IMG/VR virus record: IMGVR_UViG_3300048837_002292
Location: 1 to 34,810 of that record
Source: a virus
DNA: 34,810 nt
Reading direction: 5' to 3' (one strand)
Under the pieces are notes generated by a model. That model did not search any database, was not told where the DNA came from, and saw only the letters and a program-made list of their open reading frames with translations. The position numbers and the translations under genes are program-made. Of this stretch, positions 25,091 through 31,814 are shown in pieces. Numbering within the stretch: position 1 is the first letter of the stretch; each line of letters begins with the position of its first letter.

Positions 25091-25891
25091 TTGAACATAA
25101 GACAAGAGATAGCATTGGCCTTGAAGTGTCAGATGAATGTACCAGACTTTAAAGTGGTAAGCACCTTAGAAGATACACAAGCAATCGAACTATTACAAAC
25201 ACCAGGCTGGGAACAAAGAGAAGATGTAATAATACATGCGCCGGACTTAAACGTTACACAATATTACTATTTCAACGGAGAGCAGCTATTACATCCACTT
25301 ATCGGAATAGACGATCCTTACTTATTTGCCGGTAAACAAGGCGGTAGATTAGACGGAAATCTATTTACTCTATTCCCCGGAGAGCTTAAAATATCAAAGC
25401 ATACTCCCTTACTGATAGAGTATCTTACATCTATTAAATACAAGGGATTTATTAGTATTACCTTTAGCATTTTTAAAGACGGCTTGTACTATAACGCTAT
25501 CTCGCTGGGAATATCAGATGATTTCCTACAGAACGCTTTAAACCTATACAATCAATCTTTCGACTGGTTCATTGCAGACTTAGAAAATAATTCACTTCCT
25601 ACTCCTAAAGGAATATCAGTATCCGCAAGATTATATGGATCAACTTATTATGCCGATAACAATATGAATCTATTGTATAATTTTCCAGTTCCCGGCGCAT
25701 ACGAATTAGAAGATTGTTTTGCTATAAGCTACTGGCAAGAACGCTTCCATATCAAGGATGCATGGGCTGGGCTTTATAAACAGATTAACGATCCCATATA
25801 TGCACATAATGGAATATGCTATAATACGGACGGCGGCAAGCAAGCCCGTAAAGTATTCGATCTGCTGAAGAAACAGAAGCTAATCCTCTAA
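25091..25891 (+). CDS. Unknown protein, faint ATP-grasp/PurD-like resemblance
   Basis: 266 residues, TTG start after ATAGGAGACGAACC. It has its own operator-like promoter and its own terminator, so it is controlled apart from the late block. N-terminal region with LLQTPGWEQREDVIIHAPDL, middle FISITFSIFKDGLYYNAISL, and end GICYNTDGGKQARKVFDLLK. The middle and end recall the substrate-binding parts of PurD-type ATP-grasp proteins reported in some phages, but I see no clear ATP-binding residues. Treat that resemblance as weak. It may be a nucleotide-metabolism relic, a modification partner or a moron gene. Confidence 0.55.
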   Translation: MNIRQEIALALKCQMNVPDFKVVSTLEDTQAIELLQTPGWEQREDVIIHAPDLNVTQYYYFNGEQLLHPLIGIDDPYLFAGKQGGRLDGNLFTLFPGELKISKHTPLLIEYLTSIKYKGFISITFSIFKDGLYYNAISLGISDDFLQNALNLYNQSFDWFIADLENNSLPTPKGISVSARLYGSTYYADNNMNLLYNFPVPGAYELEDCFAISYWQERFHIKDAWAGLYKQINDPIYAHNGICYNTDGGKQARKVFDLLKKQKLIL

Positions 25892-25923
25892 CCTACTAAT
25901 AAAACCTCCCGTTCCACTTAAGG

Positions 25924-25957
25924 AAACCATCCAAAGCCATCCCTACCCGGATGGTTT
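25924..25957 (+). terminator. Rho-independent terminator
   Basis: AAACCATCC (25924-25932) pairs with GGATGGTTT (25949-25957), a 9-bp stem with a 16-base loop, followed by TCTGCG after a run of four T. It lies 33 bases after the stop at 25891 and closes the rightward transcript. Confidence 0.75.
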
Positions 25958-26024
25958 TCTGCGTTCTAAGCCCTATATAATATTGGAGAAACGGCTATAT
26001 GGAGGACGTTTTACGCCCGTAACG

Positions 26025-26040
26025 GTCTGTTAAAACAGAC
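26025..26040. repeat. GTCTGTT-AA-AACAGAC palindrome
   Basis: Seven-base perfect arms around two A. In RNA it forms a short tight hairpin; in DNA it could be a dimer binding site. It sits just downstream of a TATAAT and GGCTATA element. Confidence 0.6.
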
Positions 26041-26088
26041 TTAATCACTACAAAACGACAGGATTAACTTCGAGGAAATAGCTATCCT

Positions 26089-26128
26089 TATAGCCAATAC
26101 CCGACAATATTGGCGTAGAAGGGCTATA
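26089..26128 (+). ncRNA. Nested alternative hairpins, possible structured RNA
   Basis: GCTAT-CCTT-ATAGC (26081-26094), GCCAATA-8-TATTGGC (26093-26114) and TATAGCC/GGCTATA (26089-26095/26122-26128) overlap and compete, so at most some can form at once. This switch-like overlap, downstream of a TATAAT at 25976, suggests a structured or regulatory RNA. No known RNA family is recognised, so the call is tentative. Confidence 0.25.
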
Positions 26129-26468
26129 AAGTGGCTACAAAAGGGACATATCGGGTGCCTAACGGTGATATAGGTACCAGAAACGCCATAATTGGTACAG
26201 ATAATAGCTGCTAACTACTACAAGATAGGCCCCGAAATATGCCATTTTCTATTGTGATATATGTGAGTGCTTAATGGTATTTCCAGCTATTAGAGCAGGC
26301 ATCCACCCCCCTGGTACCCACCCCCTCTATGTGTCGTTATTGTCCATCGGAAGCACTCATGTGTTATCTATGCTATTCACCTATCCACGGGGGAATGTAT
26401 GCTCTGGATATCGACGGGAGAAATTCCGGGGGAATGGGGGAAGGATGTGCTTAACCGAATCAAGCTTT

Positions 26469-26568
26469 AGTATTTGCTAAAATACTGTATTAATTATATA
26501 TAGCTGTTCGGGATTGTTTCCAATGTAGGCACTATTAGCAAGAGTGTTTCAGTATTTGCTTAAATACT
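26469..26568. repeat. Twin AGTATTT palindromes
   Basis: Copy one AGTATTT-GCTA-AAATACT at 26469-26486 and copy two AGTATTT-GCTT-AAATACT at 26551-26568, 82 bases apart, nearly identical including the loop. Paired identical dyads of this size look like operators or replication-protein sites. Confidence 0.6.
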
Positions 26569-26656
26569 CAATTAGTCCGGTATGTAGCCACTTGTTACCA
26601 CTTGCGGATTGATTCCAGCTTGTAGGGGATTATTACCAGTTGCATATTAACCGGGA

Positions 26657-26674
26657 AACGAGTTTACACTCGTT
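26657..26674. repeat. AACGAGT-TTAC-ACTCGTT palindrome
   Basis: Seven perfect pairs with a four-base loop, about 100 bases beyond the end of the minus-strand repressor gene. May be a terminator stem for that gene (no T-run) or a protein-binding dyad. Confidence 0.5.
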
Positions 26675-26771
26675 CGGGTTAGTATCTGGTAACCATAAAA
26701 GAATAATAGTGTATTACCCTATGTAATAAGTATAAACTCCCGGCCTGCGTTTTTCACTTGTCCGGGGATTG

Positions 26772-26951
26772 TTACTTGTTCGCTTTATGCTGTTTAATAT
26801 AGTCCGTTAAGGCTTTACGCATAATATCTGAACGGTCAATATCAAAGCCGGTTTTCTCTGTTTCTTCAATACATATTTGATCTATCATATTAAGTATATC
26901 AGTATCAATTCTGACCGTTAATGATGATTTACTTTTTGCTGTTTCTGCCAT
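26772..26951 (-). CDS. Ribbon-helix-helix (CopG/Arc-type) repressor
   Basis: 59-residue protein on the minus strand, shorter than common gene-calling limits. After a Lys/Ser-rich start (MAETAKSKSS) comes the beta strand SLTVRIDTDI (alternating residues that read DNA), helix A (LNMIDQICIEETEKTG) and helix B (DRSDIMRKALTDYIKQHK) with the SDIMRKAL pattern of RHH dimers. Such proteins bind as dimers to short palindromic repeats. The ATG at 26951 follows GGGAGAATTTATTAA. It is the only gene between the noncoding region and a divergent rightward operon, and the spacer is full of ATTACAA elements, so it likely represses that operon and itself. Confidence 0.75.
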   Translation of the reverse strand: MAETAKSKSSLTVRIDTDILNMIDQICIEETEKTGFDIDRSDIMRKALTDYIKQHKANK

Positions 26952-27032
26952 TTAATAAATTCTCCCTGATACTGTAATTGTATTAATAATATCCCAAGAC
27001 AAGCAAAATTTCCATAAAAACACAAAAAAATA

Positions 27033-27119
27033 TTACTTTGTAATAAAATAATTACAAAACTACTTGACTTTATTTATATATTGTATTTAATTGATTACAG
27101 TTAGTTAAAACGATTACAA
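27033..27119. promoter_or_regulatory. Operator array and rightward promoter
   Basis: Half-sites ATTACAA/TTGTAAT cluster here: TTGTAAT (27038-27044) and ATTACAA (27051-27057) form a perfect dyad with six spacer bases, ATTACTTTGTAAT (27033-27044) is another small dyad, and GATTACA recurs at 27093 and 27112. Between them lies a sigma-70 promoter, TTGACT (27064-27069), 16 bases, TTTAAT (27086-27091), reading rightward. The array fits binding by the RHH repressor encoded at 26772-26951. Confidence 0.65.
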
Positions 27120-27138
27120 ATTTAAAAGGGGGGTAAAC

Positions 27139-27291
27139 ATGCCACAAGTAACAAAGATTAAGCGAATAGATGACGGCTTTATTATCTACACAAGCAAGAT
27201 TCTATTAGCACAAGAGCAAGAAGTTATCAAAGCAGAGTTAAAGCGCATAAGTGCTGAAAGACTCGGACACTTATTTTTCAGAGTAGCATAA
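27139..27291 (+). CDS. Small basic helical protein, first gene of accessory operon
   Basis: 50 residues from ATG 27139 after a very strong site AAAGGGGGGTAAAC to TAA 27289-27291. Sequence MPQVTKIKRIDDGFIIYTSK followed by a charged helix (LLAQEQEVIKAELKRISAER). No motif recognised. Its position directly behind the RHH operator promoter and in front of the large ArdC-like gene marks it as the leader gene of the accessory operon. The near-identical leader AAAGGGGG occurs before the minus-strand gene at 32852. Confidence 0.6.
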   Translation: MPQVTKIKRIDDGFIIYTSKILLAQEQEVIKAELKRISAERLGHLFFRVA

Positions 27292-27326
27292 CAAACAAAA
27301 TAAAACAAATAGAAGGAGTTACACCC

Positions 27327-29372
27327 ATGAACGTTAAACAAATAGTAATTGAAAGAATTCAAGAAGAACTTAAGGCCGGGCGCGTACCTTGGCAAAGTCC
27401 CTATCTAAAAGGGAAAGATGGACAGACTAAATGTAATTTTATATCCGGGCATAGTTACCGGGGAACTAATGAATTGTTACTCGCTTATAATCCAGATACT
27501 TACTATATGACTTTCCGACAAGCTCAAGAGATAGGCGCACAGATTAAAAAGGGCGCAAAAAGTGAAATAGTTACTTTCTGGAAAATGCTTGAAACTACCG
27601 ACACAAGCACAGGCGAGAAGAAGACAGTTCCGATCCTTAACTATTACCGTGTTTTCGGAGTCTCACAGGTAGACTTTACCGGAGTAGAAGAAAAGTATCA
27701 GCATTATATTAATAAACGTCAAGCAGATATAAAACATAATCCTTTCATAAATGACATTGAACAGTTTCTATATTATACACAAGCTACAATTAAGCATGAA
27801 AGAAAGGGAATAGCTTTTTATAGTCCTACACTTGATTATATTAATATGCCCCCGATCAATACTTTTGAAAATAGCACTTCATATTATGAAACACTATTTC
27901 ACGAGTTAACACACTGGACAGGGTACGAGTCAAGAAACAATAGATTACCGTCTGTTATACATAAAAGAAGTGAAGAATACAGCAAGGAAGAATTAATTGC
28001 TGAGCTGGGAAGTTGTTTCCTAAGTGCTGAATTTAACTTGAAAGTGAATTATAAAAACTCAGCTTCTTATATAGCTTCATGGAGTCAGTTTCTAAAGGAT
28101 AATCAAAACGCTTTATTTTCAGCAAGTACGGAAGCGAGTAAAGCAGTTGAATATCTTAAAGAAATTACTGTTAAGAATATGGAAGCTATCCCGGCACCAG
28201 CGGAAACAGAAGTCACGGAAGCCCCGGAAGTAATAGCGGAACCAGTTACAGAAGTTAAACCAGTTAAAAAACCAAAGTCACCAAAGAAGACAAAGCCGGT
28301 TAAAGAAGAAGTTAAGCCGGAACCGGAACCAGTACAAGTCCCGGAAATAAAAGAGCCTGTATCCGGTCAGATACAAGCTGTCAATAAGTCTTTAAATGTC
28401 GCTCTCTTGAAAAGATACATAACAGACTCAACTATACTTTTAGAAGTCTCACAGAATGAAGTCAAGTATTTTACACATGATAATACAGTTATAATATTTG
28501 CTGTTAAAGTGGATACTGACAAGCCTTATGTAATAGCTGTTAATCCTATAAGAACAAACTTAAAGAAGTGTAAAGGTCAGATACTTTTCAGGGATAATAA
28601 GATTATTACTGATTCTATTATAGTAAACTTTGAACCTATCCCGGAAGATGAAAAACTATTAATCCCTGTTAAAGTACCTGATACAGATTATGTGTCAGGG
28701 CTTTATTCAGCAGTTAAGAAAGTAATTCATGCTTCAGCTACTGACAATATAAAGCCGGTCTTTCATTCAGTATGCTTTACAGATAATAGTATTGTTGCTA
28801 CTGATTCAAGGCGTTTAGCGTTAACAGAATTTCATCTTTTTAATAGTGTTGCTGATATAATAGTTGATAGGTCAGTGATTGACATTGCAATAAAAGATAA
28901 ACTGGATTATATCAATGTTGTTACACTAAAAGAAAAAGTAGACACTGCTTTAATAATAGATATTCATTATGTTGTAATAACTAACCGTCAAGACATAACA
29001 ATAATATCTAAAGAAGTCCCCGGACAATTCCCTAACTTCATACAGATTATACCAAGTAAGAAAAGTATAGTTCAGACAGTAAAATTCAATCCGGCAAGCC
29101 TTATGCCATTCTTACAATTCAAGAAAGGTACAGTTATATTCAATGGTGATACTTTAACACATAAGGACACTGGACACTCAATTAAAACTCCATTTCATTC
29201 TACTTTAGAAATAGGTGTTAATGCTGAATTCCTTAAGGACTGTTTAAAGGACAAGAAAGAAGTATCAATGTCTTTCACTGGCGTAATGTCGCCCTTTATG
29301 ATTAAGGACGGGGATTTAACAAACATTATAATGCCTATTCAGTTGAAGAAGAAAGAAGAGCAAGCCGCATAA
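27327..29372 (+). CDS. ArdC-type anti-restriction protein fused to a sliding-clamp-like domain
   Basis: 681 residues in three parts. About 1-120 is an ArdC N-terminal single-strand DNA-binding domain (VPWQSPYLKG, SYRGTNELLL, MTFRQAQEIGAQIKKGAKSE). About 180-285 is a zinc metallopeptidase-like domain with HELTH at 192-196 and the later EELIAELGSCFL; proteins of this class protect incoming DNA from restriction. A Pro/Lys/Glu linker (290-345) follows. About 350-675 resembles the bacterial DNA polymerase III beta clamp: SVCFTDNSIVATDSRRLALT near 480-499, VPGQFPNFIQIIPS near 563-576, and a C-terminal SPFMIKDGDL...NIIMPIQL near 654-672. All three match the order and spacing of clamp domains 2 and 3. 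I know no phage gene joining these. Site AGAAGGAGTTACACCC precedes the ATG. Confidence 0.8.
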   Translation: MNVKQIVIERIQEELKAGRVPWQSPYLKGKDGQTKCNFISGHSYRGTNELLLAYNPDTYYMTFRQAQEIGAQIKKGAKSEIVTFWKMLETTDTSTGEKKTVPILNYYRVFGVSQVDFTGVEEKYQHYINKRQADIKHNPFINDIEQFLYYTQATIKHERKGIAFYSPTLDYINMPPINTFENSTSYYETLFHELTHWTGYESRNNRLPSVIHKRSEEYSKEELIAELGSCFLSAEFNLKVNYKNSASYIASWSQFLKDNQNALFSASTEASKAVEYLKEITVKNMEAIPAPAETEVTEAPEVIAEPVTEVKPVKKPKSPKKTKPVKEEVKPEPEPVQVPEIKEPVSGQIQAVNKSLNVALLKRYITDSTILLEVSQNEVKYFTHDNTVIIFAVKVDTDKPYVIAVNPIRTNLKKCKGQILFRDNKIITDSIIVNFEPIPEDEKLLIPVKVPDTDYVSGLYSAVKKVIHASATDNIKPVFHSVCFTDNSIVATDSRRLALTEFHLFNSVADIIVDRSVIDIAIKDKLDYINVVTLKEKVDTALIIDIHYVVITNRQDITIISKEVPGQFPNFIQIIPSKKSIVQTVKFNPASLMPFLQFKKGTVIFNGDTLTHKDTGHSIKTPFHSTLEIGVNAEFLKDCLKDKKEVSMSFTGVMSPFMIKDGDLTNIIMPIQLKKKEEQAA

Positions 29373-29378
29373 TATTAA

Positions 29379-29398
29379 GCCGGGTGTAAAAGCCCGGC
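29379..29398 (+). other. GCCGGG/CCCGGC intergenic hairpin
   Basis: GCCGGG (29379-29384) and CCCGGC (29393-29398) with an eight-base loop, right after the ArdC/clamp gene. Similar CCGGG hairpins recur in this genome, again without T-run. Confidence 0.55.
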
Positions 29399-29420
29399 AA
29401 TAACTAAAGGAGTTAAGAGA

Positions 29421-29660
29421 ATGAATACAATTAAATTTGAAAATAAAGAATATGAAGTAAAGGAAATTACTTTAGATGAAATAGGCTCTGTTTTAATTGG
29501 CTCTGAAAGTCTATGCAAAGAATTAATTCCAGATTGTAAAGACTTCAAAAGTGATGAAGCAAGAAATATTGACGAGCATATTTATTTTTATGTCAGTGAC
29601 GAGATACTCCAATCGGATAACAAGTCATTAACTGAATATGTAGAACGTAATAGCAACTAA
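29421..29660 (+). CDS. Hypothetical mobile-element protein
   Basis: 79 residues, acidic. Contains DEARNIDEHIYFYVSDEIL, a pattern seen among small accessory genes of plasmids and phages near ArdC-type genes. No enzymatic motif. Site AAAGGAGTTAAGAG precedes the ATG. Likely co-transcribed with the gene before and after. Possible anti-restriction helper; function unknown. Confidence 0.55.
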   Translation: MNTIKFENKEYEVKEITLDEIGSVLIGSESLCKELIPDCKDFKSDEARNIDEHIYFYVSDEILQSDNKSLTEYVERNSN

Positions 29661-29683
29661 TATATATTAAAGGGGTTAAATAC

Positions 29684-30004
29684 ATGAAGACATTAGAGAT
29701 TAAAATCAATATAGATAATTCAGCCTATGATTATGAGTGCGAGCAAGACATTTTAATACAAGTCATGCACGACATAGAGAAAAGTATTCAGAAACGGTCA
29801 AGTATCATTAAGGACATTAACGGGAATACAGTAGGGGAAATTAAAAACAATCAGGAAGAAACAATCAGTATCCCAGTGTCATTATATCAGGCGGTCAGAT
29901 ATGCTTTTAATATGATACCTAATAAAAAGATGTCAGGGCATATAGGATACCGGGACACATACGAGATTGTATCCAGCCTTGAAAAGTTCGGGGGTAGAAT
30001 ATGA
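29684..30004 (+). CDS. Hypothetical accessory protein
   Basis: 106 residues. A charged mixed alpha/beta pattern with DINGNTVGEIKNNQEETI and a C-terminal SGHIGYRDTYEIVSSLEKFG. Ribosome site AAAGGGGTTAAATAC precedes it; the stop overlaps the next start (ATGA-type). No recognised domain. Part of the small-gene run that follows the ArdC/clamp gene. Confidence 0.5.
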   Translation: MKTLEIKINIDNSAYDYECEQDILIQVMHDIEKSIQKRSSIIKDINGNTVGEIKNNQEETISIPVSLYQAVRYAFNMIPNKKMSGHIGYRDTYEIVSSLEKFGGRI

Positions 30005-30222
30005 AACGATTAACTATAGTAGTTAAGAATGGCAGAGTTGAAGAACTAATAGCTGATACTGATATGATGATAGATGTATATGACCTTGATTGTATCAATG
30101 CCGGGTATGATCCAGAGTTTAATGTCTATATGTCAGCTGATAAGCCCGGTACATATAAATCAAGAATGAAGGACTTAGAAGAAACCATAGACAATATGAT
30201 TAAGGAGGTAGAGCCATGTTAA
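30001..30222 (+). CDS. Small mobile-element protein with GRVEEL start
   Basis: 73 residues. Starts MKRLTIVVKNGRVEELIADT then MMIDVYDLDCINAGY; this strand-turn-strand with a valine-rich start and DLD is common in little accessory proteins of conjugative elements and phages. Overlaps its neighbours at both ends, so translation is coupled. Function unknown. Confidence 0.5.
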   Translation: MKRLTIVVKNGRVEELIADTDMMIDVYDLDCINAGYDPEFNVYMSADKPGTYKSRMKDLEETIDNMIKEVEPC

Positions 30223-30524
30223 TATTAGATATAGACAAGTTCCCTATTGGTCAATTAGTTATGACTGCCGGAGTAAATGAGAGAGTAGCAGAAGATAAAC
30301 AATTTGCTAAGTTTGTATTTAAGTCACTCCGGCGGCATATGAAATGTGACTGGGGGGATTTATGCCAGTCAGATAAAGACCTGAACGACCAGGCACTAAC
30401 AGACAAAGAATATCCCGGCAGATTGTTTTCTGCTTATGAGTTCAACGGAAAGTCAGACCGCATATATATAATTACTGAATGGGACAGGAGTTCAACCTGT
30501 ATATTATTCCCTTCGGAATACTGA
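30216..30524 (+). CDS. Conserved plasmid/ICE-type protein
   Basis: 102 residues resembling the widespread plasmid-related small protein of mobile elements: GQLVMTAGVNERVAED, then a helix RRHMKCDWGDLCQSDK, then a conserved RLFSAYE and IYIITEWDRSSTCILFPSEY. Often found beside ArdC-type genes in integrative elements. Its biochemical role is not known to me. SD AAGGAGGTAGAGCC precedes the ATG, which overlaps the previous gene. Confidence 0.65.
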   Translation: MLILDIDKFPIGQLVMTAGVNERVAEDKQFAKFVFKSLRRHMKCDWGDLCQSDKDLNDQALTDKEYPGRLFSAYEFNGKSDRIYIITEWDRSSTCILFPSEY

Positions 30525-30533
30525 TTGACGAAA

Positions 30534-30561
30534 CAGGCCGGAGGTTTAAAACTTCGGCCTG
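30534..30561 (+). terminator. Stem-loop after 30524
   Basis: CAGGCCGGAG (30534-30543) pairs with CTTCGGCCTG (30552-30561), ten positions with one G-T wobble, loop of eight. It ends the small-gene run; ATATTATAATT follows rather than a clean T-run, so termination may be partial and the next gene may be read through. Confidence 0.5.
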
Positions 30562-30588
30562 ATATTATAATTAAACAGGAGTCAAGGA

Positions 30589-31191
30589 ATGACCAAAAAG
30601 AAAGTTATTGAAGAAATAAATTTACCGTTTTCAGTTACCAGAATGGGAGTAGATTTACCGCCGGAATATTATACATGGGATGCAAAGAAGAGAATATTTA
30701 AAACAGAAATGCACGAACTAACTATAGATTGCTGGGAAGATGGTATTACTTTTCATACTAAAGGCGGTTCGACTTTTCTATTAAAGAATAATTGCCATGT
30801 TTCCACCGATTATTATTGTAATATTATAGCCGGGGATAATTGCACTTTATCTACTATAGGAATGTGTAACTTTACAACTGGTAATAATTGTAAATTTCAC
30901 ACTCAGGATGCTTGTAACTTTATAACTGGTGATGATTGTACTTTTAAAACTGGTAGTGCGTGTTTCTTTATTACTGGTGATAATTGTACTTTCGATGTCG
31001 GGGAAGCTTGTATTTTCCAGACAAAAACAAATTGCACTTTCAAAAATGAATCACATTGTATTTATATAACAGAAGAAAACTGTAAATTCAAATCAAAAAA
31101 GCCGGGACTATTGATTGACTGGAATAAATTAACTTCTATTCAAATACCAGAAGCCCCGGCAGCTAAAAAGGCAGTAGTTAAGAAGAAGTAA
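30589..31191 (+). CDS. Cysteine-ladder octapeptide-repeat protein
   Basis: 200 residues. After about 65 ordinary residues comes a perfect repeat: 13 cysteines spaced exactly eight apart (C69 to C165), mostly of the form N-C-x-F-x-T-G-x, for example NNCKFHTQDACNF and DDCTFKTGSACFF. This implies a right-handed beta-helix with stacked cysteines, akin to pentapeptide-repeat or hexapeptide folds but with eight-residue rungs. It may bind metal, mimic DNA or resist host proteins. The tail is basic (PAAKKAVVKKK). DNA repeats are imperfect 24/48-base units. Site AACAGGAGTCAAGGA precedes the ATG. Function unknown. Confidence 0.65.
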   Translation: MTKKKVIEEINLPFSVTRMGVDLPPEYYTWDAKKRIFKTEMHELTIDCWEDGITFHTKGGSTFLLKNNCHVSTDYYCNIIAGDNCTLSTIGMCNFTTGNNCKFHTQDACNFITGDDCTFKTGSACFFITGDNCTFDVGEACIFQTKTNCTFKNESHCIYITEENCKFKSKKPGLLIDWNKLTSIQIPEAPAAKKAVVKKK

Positions 31192-31192
31192 G

Positions 31193-31221
31193 TTGTCTCA
31201 CAATTATATTTATGCTATACT
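31193..31221 (+). promoter_or_regulatory. Sigma-70 promoter
   Basis: TTGTCT (31193-31198), 17-base spacer, TATACT (31216-31221), a good match to the housekeeping consensus. It starts right after the cysteine-ladder stop codon and faces the membrane-protein gene, with a terminator-like hairpin in between. Confidence 0.65.
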
Positions 31222-31239
31222 TACAATAACGTTCGGTGT

Positions 31240-31271
31240 CCCTGATGCTCTCACAGGTCAGGGAACTTTTT
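31240..31271 (+). terminator. Leader terminator (attenuator candidate)
   Basis: CCCTGA (31240-31245) and TCAGGG (31258-31263), loop of 12, then AACTTTTT ending at 31271. It lies between the promoter at 31193-31221 and the ATG at 31286, so it would stop transcripts early unless antitermination or another fold prevents it. The CACAGG within the loop can compete with CCTG. Confidence 0.6.
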
Positions 31272-31285
31272 AACGGAGGTAACAG

Positions 31286-31777
31286 ATGATCGGAAGAATG
31301 GGAGCAAGTGCCTTATATAGTTTACTCATGCTGTTTTATAATATCGGTACAGGTAAACATCCTAAGTTCGTGAAGTTTACTAAATGGATATGTTATGCCA
31401 TATTATTTATTATGGTACTCGGCTTACATAGATATGGAGCTTCTGATTATTGGAGATTATGGGCGAATATAGCTATTCCAATTATGAGTATCCCTATAAT
31501 AACTTTATGTCTAAGCATGATGACAGTATGGGTAGCCCGGACTAACAGATTCCGTATGATAGGTATCTTTATTTCCTGTCTGTTGTTCTGGCTACTTACT
31601 TTCTGGATGTTCGGGGATGTATATATTGACAAGCAGTTTCCTGATCCCGGCTACTTCTATGGATTTATTAGATCGGACTTACAATTCTGGAAGACATTCT
31701 TAATCAGCTTTGCACTGTTCTTTGTAATGCCGTTCTGTGTGTTCTACTACTTTGTAAAACCAGAGCCGGAAGAGTAA
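31286..31777 (+). CDS. Four-helix membrane protein
   Basis: 163 residues with hydrophobic segments at about 28-46 (ICYAILFIMVLGLHRYG), 55-79 (NIAIPIMSIPIITLCLSMM), 87-107 (GIFISCLLFWLLTFWMFG) and 133-156 (FLISFALFFVMPFCVFYYFV). Behind a promoter plus attenuator-like hairpin, so expression seems controlled. Ribosome site ACGGAGGTAACAG. Possible superinfection-exclusion or envelope-altering protein; no family recognised. Confidence 0.6.
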   Translation: MIGRMGASALYSLLMLFYNIGTGKHPKFVKFTKWICYAILFIMVLGLHRYGASDYWRLWANIAIPIMSIPIITLCLSMMTVWVARTNRFRMIGIFISCLLFWLLTFWMFGDVYIDKQFPDPGYFYGFIRSDLQFWKTFLISFALFFVMPFCVFYYFVKPEPEE

Positions 31778-31802
31778 GCCCCGGCTGTTATACCGGGGTT
31801 TA
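31776..31802. terminator. Bidirectional terminator between convergent genes
   Basis: CCCCGG (31779-31784) and CCGGGG (31793-31798) with eight-base loop; flanking AAG and TTT extend the stem. Faces the ends of the plus-strand gene stopping at 31777 and the minus-strand gene ending at 31815. Confidence 0.65.
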
Positions 31803-31814
31803 TTAATTCTTTAG

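Larger units (their letters stand above)
25892..26771. other. Long noncoding control region
   Basis: About 880 bases with no convincing gene. After the terminator it holds a TATAAT (25976-25981); GGCTATA/TATAGCC/GGCTATA elements at 25993, 26089 and 26122; a GTCTGTT-AA-AACAGAC palindrome (26025-26040); GCCAATA-8-TATTGGC (26093-26114); GTACCA/TGGTAC (26174/26193); TGAGTGCTT/AAGCACTCA (26264/26351); C-runs at 26306-26325; G-runs at 26389-26440; two AGTATTT palindromes (26469, 26551); and AACGAGT-TTAC-ACTCGTT (26657-26674). It could be an origin, a structured RNA, an attachment site or operators. A 68-codon frame at 26274-26480 lacks a ribosome site and is not supported. Confidence 0.7.

Noticed and set aside
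26389-26440. Functional G-quadruplex
   Set aside because: Four G-runs exist but one has only three G and loop lengths are uneven (up to 22 bases), so it is recorded only as part of the region.
26274-26480. 68-codon open frame in the noncoding region
   Set aside because: No ribosome site, odd composition with Cys/Arg/Pro, and it runs across G- and C-runs and a dyad arm; likely chance.
30790-31090. Tandem 24/48-base DNA repeats as a CRISPR or satellite
   Set aside because: They follow the reading frame of the cysteine-ladder protein and diverge mostly at silent positions; a coding repeat, with no spacers.
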